Below are positions 15,292-24,134 of a DNA stretch of 64,000 nt, one piece after another. Position 1 is the stretch's first letter; each line of letters begins with the position of its first letter. The DNA lies in NCBI GenBank assembly GCA_963703665.1, contig CAVPFB010000003.1, forward strand, positions 620,001 through 684,000, given 5' to 3'. Source of the DNA: AP-15 sp963703665. Lineage in GTDB: Bacteria; Pseudomonadota; Alphaproteobacteria; ATCC43930; CGMCC-115725. Made by a program: the position numbers and the translations under genes. The notes under the pieces are model-generated. The model did no database searches, was not told the DNA's origin, and saw nothing but the letters and a program-made list of their open reading frames with translations.

Positions 15292-16993
15292 CTAGGCGTG
15301 GTTGGCGTGGTAATAGCTGTTGCGCAAGACACGGCCGGGGAGCGCCCCGGTGTGCTTGCCTTCGCTGTACAACACCTGACCGTTGACGACGGTGGCGAAG
15401 ATGCCCTCGGCCGGCTCCTTGATGCGCCAGGCGCCCTTCGGGAAGTCCCGGACGACGACCTCCTGACCGCACTTGACGGTGGCCGGGTCGAAGATCACGA
15501 CATCGGCGGCCATGCCGGGGCGTAAGAGGCCGCGGTCGTAGAGCCCGAAGGTCGAGGCCGAGTTCGAAGGTCAGCCGCCGCACCGCCTGCTCCAGGCTCA
15601 TCACCTGCTTCTCGCGCACCCACTCGCCCAAGAGCTTGGTCAGATAGCCGTAGCCCCCGTGGAACTGCACGTGCGCGCCGCCGTCGCCGAGCCCGATCAC
15701 CGCGTTCGGATGGGTCAGGATCTTGGTCAGCGCCGCGTCGTCGACATTGTTCTCGGCCTGCAGGAAGCGGGTTTCGAGCTTCTCCTCGACCACGAGATCG
15801 AGGAAGGCGTCGATCACCCGCTTGTTCTGCTTCTCGGCGATCTGCCCGATCGACTTGAACTGCATCCATTTGTTTTTTTCGAGCACCGGCTCGTTGACCC
15901 ACATGTAGTTCCACCAGGTCTTCGAAAAGCCGACCGCGGTGTCGGGCTTGTTGACGACCGCCTCGTCGTGCAGCTTGGCCCGGATTTCGGGATCGGCGTA
16001 GGCCTTGAGCTTCGCCTCGTCCGACGACAACAGGATCGGGTGCCAGGTCGGCAGCCCGCGGAACACCTGGCAGTTCTTCATCGTGAAGTCCTGCGTGACC
16101 CGGTTCGGGCTGCACATCGGGTAGGCGCGGATGCCGAGCGCGGCGGTCTCCTCGACCCGCGCCATGTGGGTCTTCCATTCGTCGGGCTTGCGCATCGTCT
16201 GCGACAGGCTGTTGTAGACGACGGTGCGGCCGGTGGCCTCGGCGAGACGCCGGATCATGCCGTCCTTCAGCTCGACATATTGGCCGCCGCCGGCCTGGAT
16301 GGTGCCGGTGCTCATCTCGCGCAGCACGTCGCCGAGCGCGAAAATCTCCTTTTCGTCAGCCCACAAGGCGGGGATGTGACAGCCCTGCGGGTCATAGTGC
16401 CCCTGCTCGCGCGACACCGAGAGGCCGAGCGCCCCGGCCTTCATGCCGTCGCGGACCACGTCCTGCATCGCCTTGATCTGGTTGTCGCTGGCGCCCGGCT
16501 TCTGGCACTCGTCGCCCATCACATAATGGCGCACCGCAGTATGGCCGATCAGGTTGCCGACATTGACGCCGAGGCGTTTGTCGAGATGGTCCATGTATTG
16601 GCCGGTCGTCTCCCAATCGAAATTGACGGTGCGCAGCACCTCCATCGGAATCGCTTCGACATAGGAGAGGAATTCGGCCAACCGTTCCTCGGTGCCTTTG
16701 CGCACCGGCGCCAACGACAACGAGCAATTGCCGAAGATCACGGTCGTCGCACCGTGCTCGGGCGAGAAGGTGCACAGCGGGTCCCAGGTGACCTGCGCGT
16801 CGTAATGGCAGTGATTGTCGATAAAGCCCGGCGCGACAGCACGGCCGGCGGCGTCGATCGTTTGTTGGGCGGTGCCGCTCAATTTGCCGATTTCGACGAT
16901 CTTGCCGTTTTTGATGCCGACATCGCCGCGGAACGCCGGCATTCCCGAGCCGTCGACAACGAGCCCGTTCTTGATCAGCAGATCATAGGCCAT
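15292..16993 (-). pseudogene. Amidohydrolase, N-acyl-D-amino-acid deacylase family, frameshifted near the C-terminus
   Basis: From the ATG at 16991-16993 (MAYDLLIKNGLVVDGSGMPA) the frame runs about 478 residues with the metal motif DNHCHYDAQ (about 58-66), GLSVSREQGHYDP, and the late metal Asp in GLGDGGAHVQFHGG. After RRLTFEL it breaks: one extra C near 15558 shifts the frame. The expected continuation ASTFGLYDRGLLRPGMAADV and VIFDPATVKCGQEVV to the end at 15292 is in the next frame. The full protein would be about 566 residues. These enzymes hydrolyse N-acyl-D-amino acids or related cyclic amides; the substrate is unknown. All metal ligands lie before the break. Confidence 0.8.
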
Positions 16994-17253
16994 CGGTTCT
17001 TCCTTTCGCTGGCAGGGTGGACCGCCGGTCGCGGCCCCGGAGAACTCGCGTTGAAGTCTACGCCCTCCGGCCGCGGACACAACGCCGGCGCGGCGCTCTC
17101 GAGCCTGCGAGCCATGTCCTGAGCGCGGGGGTGCCACGCCCGAATGAGCCGGCGTCGCCGGACCGGGCAAATGGTCGGGACGCCCCCGTCGTGTTACAGC
17201 GTAGTTCCCGCCCCGCCGCACCGGCGCCGACCTTTGACGGAGTGCCTGAGATC

Positions 17254-18159
17254 ATGAACTTGTCGAGTGAGGAATATCGCGACCACCTGCAGTCGACTTC
17301 GGTGCGAGCCGGTTTCAGCTTTGAGGATGTGGCGCTCCCGGAAGAGCGCCGGATCGGGGTCAATGGCCTGCAGTTTCGCTGTCTCGATTGGGGGATCGAG
17401 GGAAAGCCGCCGATCCTGTTTCTGCATGGCGGCGCCTTGACCGCGCATACCTGGGATCTGTGCTGCCTCGCATTGCGCGATGAATTTCACTGCATGGCGC
17501 TCGACCAGCGCGGCCATGGCGACAGCGACTGGGCGCCCGACGCCGATTATTCGCTCGCCGCCCAGCGCGAGGATGTCAAGGGCGTTGCCGAGGCTCTGCG
17601 GCTCGACCGTTTCGTGCTGGTCGGGATGTCGATGGGCGCGATCAACGCGCTCGCTTATGCGATCAAGTATCCCGAGACCTTGTCGGCATTGGTGCTGATC
17701 GATGCCGGCCCGAATGTGCGGCGCCCCGGATCGAGCCGGATTCGCGATTTCGTCAACGGCGGGGCCGAGCCCGCCTCGCTCGAAGCGATCATCGAGCGGG
17801 CGCTGGCCTTCAACCCTCGGCGCGACCCCTTAATCCTGCGGCGCAGCCTGATGCACAATCTGCGTCAGGAACCGGACGGCAATTGGAGCTGGAAATACGA
17901 CCGGCGGCGGTTTCAGCAGATGGGCGGCGACCAGCACGCCATCGAGCGGCGCGCACTGGCCGATGGGCTGACCAGCATCACCTGCCCGACGCTGGTCGTG
18001 CGCGGCGCCGAGAGCGACGTGTTCCACGAGGACGACGCCGTGCGCCTGGCGGCCGGCCTCCCCGACGGTCGCCGGGTGACGATCCCCCATGCCGGGCACA
18101 CGGTGCAGGGCGACAACCCAAGGGATCTGGCGGCGGCATTGCGCGCATTTCTCGGCTAG
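17254..18159 (+). CDS. Alpha/beta hydrolase
   Basis: 301 residues from the ATG at 17254 (MNLSSEEYRDHLQ), with GACGGAG upstream. Hydrolase-fold motifs: oxyanion HGGALTAHTWD, nucleophile Ser126 in VGMSMGAIN, acid in RGAESDVFHEDDA, and a C-terminal His in IPHAGHTVQGDNP. It is divergent from the amidohydrolase upstream across a 260-nt promoter region, so the two could serve one catabolic route (inference). Substrate not predictable. Confidence 0.88.
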   Translation: MNLSSEEYRDHLQSTSVRAGFSFEDVALPEERRIGVNGLQFRCLDWGIEGKPPILFLHGGALTAHTWDLCCLALRDEFHCMALDQRGHGDSDWAPDADYSLAAQREDVKGVAEALRLDRFVLVGMSMGAINALAYAIKYPETLSALVLIDAGPNVRRPGSSRIRDFVNGGAEPASLEAIIERALAFNPRRDPLILRRSLMHNLRQEPDGNWSWKYDRRRFQQMGGDQHAIERRALADGLTSITCPTLVVRGAESDVFHEDDAVRLAAGLPDGRRVTIPHAGHTVQGDNPRDLAAALRAFLG

Positions 18160-18213
18160 GCGATTTGAAAGGGACGGGTCCGAGGCCGCTATCCGCAGCG
18201 GCCCGCCGCGCTG

Positions 18214-19053
18214 CTATCGCACCGATGGTGCCGGTTGCGCGCGCAGCGCCGCCAGGACTTTGAGCGCGTCGGCGAGGGCGCCCGGGTCGTGGGTGCGGAT
18301 GTAGTCGGCGCCCTGCTCGATTGCGTAGAGCTCAGCCGCCAGGCTGGCGGCGCCGAGTTCGGCCGCGGTAGAGCGGCCGGCCACCGCGCGCAGAAACGAT
18401 TTGCGCGAGACCGAGACCAGGATCGGCAGCCCGAAAGTGTGTTTCAGGCGAGCCAGCCCGGCCAGGACGCGCAGCGACGCCTCGGCCCGGCTGCTCAGAA
18501 AAAAACCCATGCCCGGATCGAGGATCAGCCGCTCGCGCGCGACCCCGGCGGCTTCGAGCGCCGCCACGCGATCGGCGAAAAAGGCGTGGATGCGGTCCCA
18601 TACCGCGTCGGCGGAGAGCTCGACCCGTTGCGCCCGCCGGCGACCGCCGACCGCGTGCATGACGACCAGCCGGCAGCTCGCCGCGGCCAATTCGGGGTAG
18701 AGGGACAGGTCGGGGAAGCCGCGGATGTCGTTCAGGAAAGCCGCACCGCCGGCGATCGCCCAGCGCTGCACCTCGGGCGCGAAACTGTCGACCGAGATCG
18801 GGATGCCATCGGCCGCGAGCGCGGCGATCAGCGGTTCGAGGCGGCGGATCTCCTCGGCGGCGCCGACCGGCTTCGCCTCGACGTTGCTGGCCGCGGCGCC
18901 AAGGTCGATAATCTGCGCCCCGGCAGCGGCCAGCGCTCGGGCATGAGCCAGCGCCGCCGCAGCAGCGAGAAACCGGCCGCCGTCGGAAAACGAATCCTCG
19001 GTGATGTTGACGATGCCGAGGATCGCCGGGCCGATGATCGCCGGCGCGGGCAT
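18214..19053 (-). CDS. folP: Dihydropteroate synthase
   Basis: 279 residues with ILGIVNITEDSFSDGG near the N-terminus, IDLGAAASN (normally IDIGGESTRPG), ISVDSFAPEV, LNDIRGF, DPGMGFFLSS and SVSRKSFLRAV: the pterin-binding TIM-barrel motifs of FolP. It joins 6-hydroxymethyl-dihydropterin pyrophosphate to p-aminobenzoate. It starts 1 nt after the folB stop, so both are one folate operon. The second motif is divergent from the standard (AAASN in place of GGESTRP), so a DHPS-like paralogue is possible. Confidence 0.88.
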   Translation of the reverse strand: MPAPAIIGPAILGIVNITEDSFSDGGRFLAAAAALAHARALAAAGAQIIDLGAAASNVEAKPVGAAEEIRRLEPLIAALAADGIPISVDSFAPEVQRWAIAGGAAFLNDIRGFPDLSLYPELAAASCRLVVMHAVGGRRRAQRVELSADAVWDRIHAFFADRVAALEAAGVARERLILDPGMGFFLSSRAEASLRVLAGLARLKHTFGLPILVSVSRKSFLRAVAGRSTAAELGAASLAAELYAIEQGADYIRTHDPGALADALKVLAALRAQPAPSVR

Positions 19054-19054
19054 A

Positions 19055-19465
19055 TCAGCCGGAGCCGGGCGCCGGGCGGGTGCGCTCCAAGATCGCGCCG
19101 ACGCCCTCGGCATCGGCGAACACGTCGAGCTTTTCGACCTGGACCCGGACCCGCTCGACGCGGGGATCCGCGAAACAGGCCGCGCAGATCCGCTCGGCAA
19201 AGCCCTCGCACAGGTCGATATGGCCCGATCCGGCGATCTCGCGGATCGCGGCGACGATCTTCTCGTAGTTGATGATGCGGCGGCGGTCCTCGCCGGGGAT
19301 TGCGGCCGCGGGCGTGGAGGTCAGATCGACCGAAATGCGCACCCGCTGCTGGCGCTCGCGTTCCTCTCGGCGGATACCGATGCTGCACCTCAGCATGAGG
19401 CCGCGCACAGTCACGGTATAGCGGGCGCCGATCCCCCCGGCCGCAGCGGAGCGTTCCTCGATCAT
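19055..19465 (-). CDS. folB: Dihydroneopterin aldolase family protein
   Basis: A 136-residue protein with the tunnelling-fold pattern of FolB: VRGLMLRCSIGIRREER, RRIINYEKIVAAI with a binding Tyr, EGFAERI, and VRVQVEKLDVF near the C-terminus with the usual Lys. FolB converts 7,8-dihydroneopterin to 6-hydroxymethyl-dihydropterin plus glycolaldehyde. It is immediately upstream of folP in the same direction, supporting the folate assignment. The tail after LDVFADAEG differs from the typical KP ending. Confidence 0.82.
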   Translation of the reverse strand: MIEERSAAAGGIGARYTVTVRGLMLRCSIGIRREERERQQRVRISVDLTSTPAAAIPGEDRRRIINYEKIVAAIREIAGSGHIDLCEGFAERICAACFADPRVERVRVQVEKLDVFADAEGVGAILERTRPAPGSG

Positions 19466-19537
19466 CCCCCACCATGCCCGGCGCAGCCGAGCGCCGCAAT
19501 GCCGACGGCACGGCAGCCTGGCGTCGCGGCGTTCGGC

Positions 19538-20113
19538 TCAGCCCCGGCGCAGCGCGGGATCATGCAATGTGGTGTCCTGCCCGCGCACCGGATCGGCCAA
19601 CGCGTCGGCGAGGCTGCGCGCACCCTTCCATTCGGCGGCCGGACGAACCCGCCCGTCGCTGCCGATCTGGTCGATGCCCCAATAGATTTCGAGCCGGTGA
19701 TTGTCGGGGTCGCGGAACTCGACCGCGAGCTGGCAGCCGGCGCGGCGGCGCCCCTCGAAATCGATCGTGACCCCGTGCCGGCGCAGATGGTCGCGCGCCC
19801 GCACCACCTCGTCGAGGGTCGCGACCTCGAAGGCGATGTGATTGAGCTCGAGATTGGGCGCCTCTTCGGTCATCGAGCCGACCAGCGCGATGCCGTGGTG
19901 GTCCGGGTTGCAGCGCAAAAAAACCATGCCGCCCGGCACCATCTCCTCCGGATAGACGTCGGAGACCTGAAACCCCAGCACCTCGGTATAGAACCGCGCC
20001 GAACGCTCCACATCGCGCACATTGAGCACGACATGCCCGATCTTACCGATCTGGAACGGCAGGCCATGCTGCCGCTGCATGTTCCTGACCCGGTCGGGAT
20101 CGTAATCGCTCAT
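19538..20113 (-). CDS. VOC (glyoxalase/dioxygenase fold) protein
   Basis: 191 residues from the ATG at 20111-20113 (MSDYDPDRVRNMQ). Paired beta-alpha-beta modules: KIGHVVLNVRDVERSARFY with a metal His, then LNHIAFEVATLDE with a second His, and HRLEIYWGID with Glu, the H-H-E set of extradiol dioxygenases and related enzymes. Length and the DPDNHRLE segment recall catechol-2,3-dioxygenase-like VOC proteins. Substrate unknown. It is divergent from the RraA-like gene across a 140-nt gap containing a 17-bp triplicate repeat. Confidence 0.85.
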   Translation of the reverse strand: MSDYDPDRVRNMQRQHGLPFQIGKIGHVVLNVRDVERSARFYTEVLGFQVSDVYPEEMVPGGMVFLRCNPDHHGIALVGSMTEEAPNLELNHIAFEVATLDEVVRARDHLRRHGVTIDFEGRRRAGCQLAVEFRDPDNHRLEIYWGIDQIGSDGRVRPAAEWKGARSLADALADPVRGQDTTLHDPALRRG

Positions 20114-20141
20114 CCGCTTTCTCCCTCGATCTGCATGCCGC

Positions 20142-20192
20142 GGCGGTAAAGCCTTGCTGGCGGCAAAGACTTGCTGGCGAAAAAACCTTGCC
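20142..20192. repeat. Imperfect 17-bp tandem repeat x3
   Basis: Three consecutive 17-bp units starting GGCGGTAAAGCCTTGCT, the others differing at two to five positions. They fill the divergent promoter region between the VOC gene and the RraA-like gene. Confidence 0.65.
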
Positions 20193-20252
20193 GGCCCTGG
20201 GCATTCTCCAATAAAGCCTGGGCCTCGACAATCCGCCGCCGGAGGAATCCCG

Positions 20253-20960
20253 ATGCCTCGCCTGCCAGACCCCGCCGATCTCGTGGCTTTGAGCGCGTTC
20301 GACACGCCGACGATCTGCAACGCGCTCGAGCTCGTCGTGCCGGCGCGCCGGGCATCGGGCTTTATCCGCCGGCCGCTGGTCGCCCCGTTCCCGGAACTGA
20401 AGCCGGTCGTGGCCTTTGCCCGCACCGCGATCATCCGCGCCCGCGAGCCGCATCCGCGCGGCCGCGACGAGGCCAAAGAGGTGCGGCTCGGCTATTACGC
20501 GCATATCGCCGCCGAACCATTGCCGAGCATCGCCGTGATCCAGGACCTCGACGCGCCGGATTCGGGCTTTGGCGCGTTCTGGGGCGAGGTGCAGACCAAT
20601 GTCCACAAGGGGCTCGGCTGCATCGGCGTCGTGACCGACGGCTCGGTGCGTGATCTCGACGCCATGGCCACCGGCTTTTTCGTGCTCGCGGGCTCGGTCA
20701 TGCCGTCGCACGCGCACGTGCATCTGGTTGACTTCGGCGGCACGGTCAGCGTCGCCGGCATGATCGTGTCGCCGGGCGACGTGATCCATGCCGACCGCCA
20801 TGGCGCCGTCGTGGTCCCGCCCGAGGCGGTCAAGGAATTGCCGGCGGCGGTAGCGCTCCTGACCCGCCGCGAAAAGCTGATCATCGACGCCGCCAAGGCG
20901 CCCGGCTTTTCGATCGCCCGCCTGCGCCAAGCCTTCGACGAGCAGGAGGACATCCACTAG
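20253..20960 (+). CDS. RraA-like / 4-hydroxy-4-methyl-2-oxoglutarate aldolase-like protein
   Basis: 235 residues from the ATG at 20253, 7 nt after GGAGGAA. RraA-family features: TPTICNALE near the N-terminus, and the metal/substrate loop VVTDGSVRDLDAM (the G-x-R-D motif) followed by PSHAHVHLVDFG and SPGDVIHADRHGAVVVP. The family contains class II pyruvate aldolases and the RNase E inhibitor RraA. The intact RD motif favours an aldolase or decarboxylase. It is divergent from a VOC protein, consistent with an aromatic or dicarboxylate catabolic pair (inference). Confidence 0.87.
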   Translation: MPRLPDPADLVALSAFDTPTICNALELVVPARRASGFIRRPLVAPFPELKPVVAFARTAIIRAREPHPRGRDEAKEVRLGYYAHIAAEPLPSIAVIQDLDAPDSGFGAFWGEVQTNVHKGLGCIGVVTDGSVRDLDAMATGFFVLAGSVMPSHAHVHLVDFGGTVSVAGMIVSPGDVIHADRHGAVVVPPEAVKELPAAVALLTRREKLIIDAAKAPGFSIARLRQAFDEQEDIH

Positions 20961-21117
20961 TATTCAAAATCGAACAGCGCCCATCCAGCCCTCGCCTACC
21001 CATTCGCCCCCGCGCGCGCCGGAAGGGTTAAGGTGGGAGCTGGGTCTTCCCGAGCTACGATCGGGTGGGTAAGGGTTCGCCGGCACCAAATGTTTGGGTT
21101 CGCCCTTTGAGGCTGCT

Positions 21118-22497
21118 CTAGATTTCGCCTTCCTGCTTGAGCATCCGCACGCTCTTGCGGATCGCGGCGAGCGTGTCCGCGAGTTCGGGTTCGCCATGGG
21201 TGGCCGAGACGAGGCCGCCCGGGCTGCCGTTGAAATCGACGCCGTTGACCATCATCGCCAGCCGCAATTTATGCACGAGCCCAGCCTGCCGGTTGCCGGT
21301 CAGGCTCTCGGTCGATTGCCGGTGCGGGTCGAAGGCGGTCGGCGTGATCGCGACGCGGTCGGGATTGGTGAAAATGTGCAGCATCGAAAATGTGCCGTAG
21401 GCCGCCCAGGGCGCCCGCTCGTCCTCGAACACCTCGTTGATCCGCCGGCGCAGGGTCTCGCCGTAGCGGTTGGCGCGGGCGCAGGCGTCGGTCGACCCGA
21501 CGATCGCCAATGCCGCCACCCCGGCCGCGGCCGACAACGGGTTGGCGTTGAAGGTGCCGGGATGCGCGATCTTCTCGCGGTCCGCGGCCTTGGTGACCTT
21601 GAAGTCCAGGAGGTCGAGAATGTCCTTGCGGCCGGCGACCGCACCCCCCGGCAATCCGCCGGACAGGATTTTGGCCAGGGTCGTCAGGTCGGGGGTGAGG
21701 CCGTATTCGGCCTGTGCCCCGCCCGGCGACACCCGAAACCCGGTCACGACCTCGTCGAAGATCAGCAGCACGCCGTGGCGCCGGGTCAGCTCGCGCAGCG
21801 CGCGCAGGAAAGCGGGGTCGATCGGCAGCCGCGCGCCATGGGCGCCGGTCGGCTCGATGATCGCCGCTGCGATGTCGCCATGCTCGTCGAGCAGCCGCGC
21901 CAGCCCATCGACATCGTTCTGATCGGCGAGCACGACGTTGCCCGCCACCCCCGGCAACACCCCGGTCGTCGGGCTGCCGTCGAAATGGTTGGCGAAGCCC
22001 GAAGTCATATGGTCGTGCCAGCCGTGGAAATGATGCCGGAAGCGGATGATCTTCGACCTGCCGCTGAAGGCGCGGGCGAGTCGCACCGCCATCAAGGTCG
22101 CCTCGGTGCCGGACGAGGTGAACCGCACCCGCTCGGCCGACGGCACCAGCTTCATGACCCACTCGGCCCAGGCGATCTCGCGCTCGTGACTGGCGCCGTA
22201 ATGGGTCCCGCGCTCGATCTGCTCATGCACCGCCTCGACCACCTTGGGGTGCGAATGGCCGAGCAGCAATGCGCCGTGGCCGCCGAAGTAGTCGACGTAG
22301 CAATTGCCGTCGACATCCCATTTGCGCGGCCCCTTGGCCCGGTCGATATAGAGCCCATAGGGTTCGATATAGCGCGAATCGTGGGTGATGCCGCTCGGGA
22401 ACAGGTGGTTGGCCTTTTCGGCCGCGGCCGCCGAGCCCGGGGTCGCGGCTCGATAGGCGGCGATGATCGGCGAGTTCGTCGTCATCGTGTCGGGCAT
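21118..22497 (-). CDS. Class III aminotransferase, glutamate-1-semialdehyde mutase-like
   Basis: 459 residues from the ATG at 22495-22497 (MPDTMTTNSPIIAAY). It has the fold-type I PLP pattern of GSA aminomutase relatives: VRFTSSGTEATLMAVRLARA, HHFHGWHDH, IIEPTGAHG, LLIFDEVVTGFR and the Schiff-base Lys276 in LTTLAKILSGGLPGGAVAG. It is longer than HemL and sits in a catabolic context, so a 2,1-aminomutase or omega-transaminase role is more likely than haem synthesis. Upstream lie the 23-codon minigene and a strong hairpin, raising the possibility that the hairpin attenuates this gene. Confidence 0.87.
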   Translation of the reverse strand: MPDTMTTNSPIIAAYRAATPGSAAAAEKANHLFPSGITHDSRYIEPYGLYIDRAKGPRKWDVDGNCYVDYFGGHGALLLGHSHPKVVEAVHEQIERGTHYGASHEREIAWAEWVMKLVPSAERVRFTSSGTEATLMAVRLARAFSGRSKIIRFRHHFHGWHDHMTSGFANHFDGSPTTGVLPGVAGNVVLADQNDVDGLARLLDEHGDIAAAIIEPTGAHGARLPIDPAFLRALRELTRRHGVLLIFDEVVTGFRVSPGGAQAEYGLTPDLTTLAKILSGGLPGGAVAGRKDILDLLDFKVTKAADREKIAHPGTFNANPLSAAAGVAALAIVGSTDACARANRYGETLRRRINEVFEDERAPWAAYGTFSMLHIFTNPDRVAITPTAFDPHRQSTESLTGNRQAGLVHKLRLAMMVNGVDFNGSPGGLVSATHGEPELADTLAAIRKSVRMLKQEGEI

Positions 22498-22631
22498 CGG
22501 GGCTGCTCCTTGGTCGGCGTCGGGGTTGCTGGTTGTAGGCCGCGCGCCGGTCGAGGCCAAGCCCGGAACTCTCCCGCATCGGGCTTGCGTGGCGTGGCGG
22601 GGTCGGCGCCCACCCGGCGTTCCTCAATGAG

Positions 22632-22657
22632 AAGGGCCGCCCCGAGGGGCGGCCCTT
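22632..22657. terminator. Strong GC hairpin between the minigene and the aminotransferase gene
   Basis: AAGGGCCGCCCC-GA-GGGGCGGCCCTT, a perfect 12-bp stem with a 2-nt centre. It is 50 nt past the stop of the 23-codon gene (minus strand) and 135 nt before the aminotransferase start. Neither side has a long T-run (CTTCTCATT on the minus side), so it is a likely but not perfect intrinsic terminator. Confidence 0.7.
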
Positions 22658-22707
22658 CCTTACCCAAACACCGGCGGCCGATCACGGCCGCGAGCCGTCG
22701 CCTTCAG

Positions 22708-22779
22708 TCAGGCGCGGATCTCCAGGCAAGTGGGGATCCTGGTCACGGCAGCGGACGACCGCGGTTTATGGCTAGACAC
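22708..22779 (-). CDS. 23-aa minigene with perfect extended Shine-Dalgarno, PqqA-like core
   Basis: GTG start at 22777-22779, 7 nt after GGAGG within AAAGGAGGTGATCC, which is complementary to essentially the whole 16S rRNA 3' tail. A promoter (TTGTCC-17-TAGACT) precedes it and a 12-bp hairpin follows, so the unit is self-contained. The peptide begins MSSHKPRSSAAV and ends TRIPTCLEIRA. The pattern Ile-Pro-x-x-Leu-Glu-Ile aligns with the (V/I)P-x-x-(M/L)EI core of rhizobial PqqA peptides, recalled from memory. The Tyr four residues after the Glu, needed for PQQ, is absent and the peptide stops. No pqqBCDE genes are in the window. Alternatives: a leader peptide for the aminotransferase gene, or a small RNA with a strong ribosome-binding site. 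Confidence 0.55.
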   Translation of the reverse strand: MSSHKPRSSAAVTRIPTCLEIRA

Positions 22780-22816
22780 AGGATCACCTCCTTTCAGTTG
22801 TTGAGTGGAGGAGTGT

Positions 22817-22845
22817 AGTCTAGGCGGATGGCGGCCGGCGGACAA
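22817..22845 (-). promoter_or_regulatory. Promoter of the 23-codon minigene
   Basis: On the minus strand CTTGTCC gives a -35 (TTGTCC, plus-strand 22840-22845), followed by a 17-nt spacer and -10 TAGACT (22817-22822). Predicted transcription starts about 30 nt before the GTG, leaving a short leader that is mostly the ribosome-binding site. Confidence 0.55.
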
Positions 22846-22936
22846 GCGGCTTGTGCGCGACCCCGAGACTCTTGCGCCGGTCCGAGGTTGCGCCAAGTCA
22901 GCAAAACAGCCGCGATCCTACTGATAAGGAGTGACA

Positions 22937-24106
22937 ATGCGCCGCAGCGACGAACGGATTCTGACGACCCATACCGGCAGCCTGCCACGCCCGGCGGAGC
23001 TGACCAGGCTGCACATCCGCCGCGCCCGCGGCGAATCGGTCGACCCGGCCGAGCTCGAAACCCTCGGGCAGGCGGCGTTGCGCGCGATCGTGAAAAAGCA
23101 GGCCGAGGCCGGTGTCGACATCGGCAACAACGGCGAGCAGCAGCGCGAGGGGTTCTTTCTGCACATCCGTCACCGGATGAGCGGGTTTGGCGGGTCGTGG
23201 CAGCGCCGCACTCGCGCCGACGCGATGCGCTATCCGGTGTTCCGGCGGATCATGGAGGAGCAGTTGGCCGCCCGCCCGGCGGTCAGCAACATGGGACCGC
23301 CCAAGGCGATCGGCGCGGTGCGCTATCTCGGCCGCAGCGCGGTCGAAGCCGAATGCGCCGATTTCCGCGCGGCGCTGGACGAGACCGGCACCCGGTTCGC
23401 CGAGCCGTTTTTGACCGCCCCCTCGCCCGGCATCATCGCCGGGGCGATGAAGAACGAGCATTACGATACCGAGGAGGCTTATCTCGACGCTCTCGGCATG
23501 GCGTTGCGCGAGGAATACGAGGCGATCGTCGATGCCGGGTATCTGCTGCAGCTCGATTGTCCCGACCTGGCGCTGGAGCGGCATCTCTCGTATCAGGACC
23601 GACCGCTCGGTGATTTCCTCGGCTTTGTCGAGCGGGTCGTGGCGACGATCAACAAGGCTCTCGTCAATATCCCGGCCGATCGGGTGCGGCTCCATGTCTG
23701 CTGGGGCAATTACGAGGGGCCGCACGATTGCGACGTGCCGCTCGTCGACATCTTGCCGATCCTGCAGCAGGCAAAGGTCGGCGCTTTCTTCCTGCCCTTC
23801 GCCAACCCCCGTCACGCGCACGAATACCGCGTGTTTGAAAAGCAGCCATTGGCCGAGGATCAGATCCTGGTCGCCGGGGTCATCGACAGCCTGACCAATT
23901 TCGTCGAGCACCCCGAGGCCGTCGCCGACCGCATCGAGCGGGTGGCGCAGGTGGTCGGCGACCCGAAGCGCGTGATCGCCGGCACCGATTGCGGCTTCGA
24001 TACCTCGGCCGGGATGGGCCGGGTCGCCGAGGACGTGGTCTGGGCCAAGCTGACCGCACTGGCCGACGGCGCCCGCCTCGCCTCGCAACGGCTCGGGATG
24101 GGATAG
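22937..24106 (+). CDS. MetE C-terminal-like (cobalamin-independent methyltransferase family) protein
   Basis: 389 residues from the ATG at 22937, with AAGGA 6 nt upstream. The frame also has a GTG two codons earlier that would touch the RBS. It resembles the stand-alone UROD/MetE-like family: N-terminal THTGSLPRP, GVDIGNNGEQQREGFF, LQLDCPDLA, HVCWGNYEGPHDCDVPL with a candidate zinc Cys, and IAGTDCGFDTSAG with a second Cys. Such proteins transfer methyl groups from non-folate donors or act on epoxyalkane-CoM-like thiols; the substrate is unknown. It is followed 28 nt later by an M20 hydrolase, probably in one operon. Confidence 0.85.
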   Translation: MRRSDERILTTHTGSLPRPAELTRLHIRRARGESVDPAELETLGQAALRAIVKKQAEAGVDIGNNGEQQREGFFLHIRHRMSGFGGSWQRRTRADAMRYPVFRRIMEEQLAARPAVSNMGPPKAIGAVRYLGRSAVEAECADFRAALDETGTRFAEPFLTAPSPGIIAGAMKNEHYDTEEAYLDALGMALREEYEAIVDAGYLLQLDCPDLALERHLSYQDRPLGDFLGFVERVVATINKALVNIPADRVRLHVCWGNYEGPHDCDVPLVDILPILQQAKVGAFFLPFANPRHAHEYRVFEKQPLAEDQILVAGVIDSLTNFVEHPEAVADRIERVAQVVGDPKRVIAGTDCGFDTSAGMGRVAEDVVWAKLTALADGARLASQRLGMG

Positions 24107-24134
24107 CAGGGCCTAGCATAAAGGAGTGGCGAAC

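Noticed and set aside
22777..22795. Match to the 16S rRNA 3' end (GGATCACCTCCTTTC) on the plus strand, suggesting an rRNA fragment
   Set aside because: No other 16S sequence is present on either side. On the minus strand the same bases are a perfect Shine-Dalgarno followed by GTG, promoter and terminator, which explains them better.
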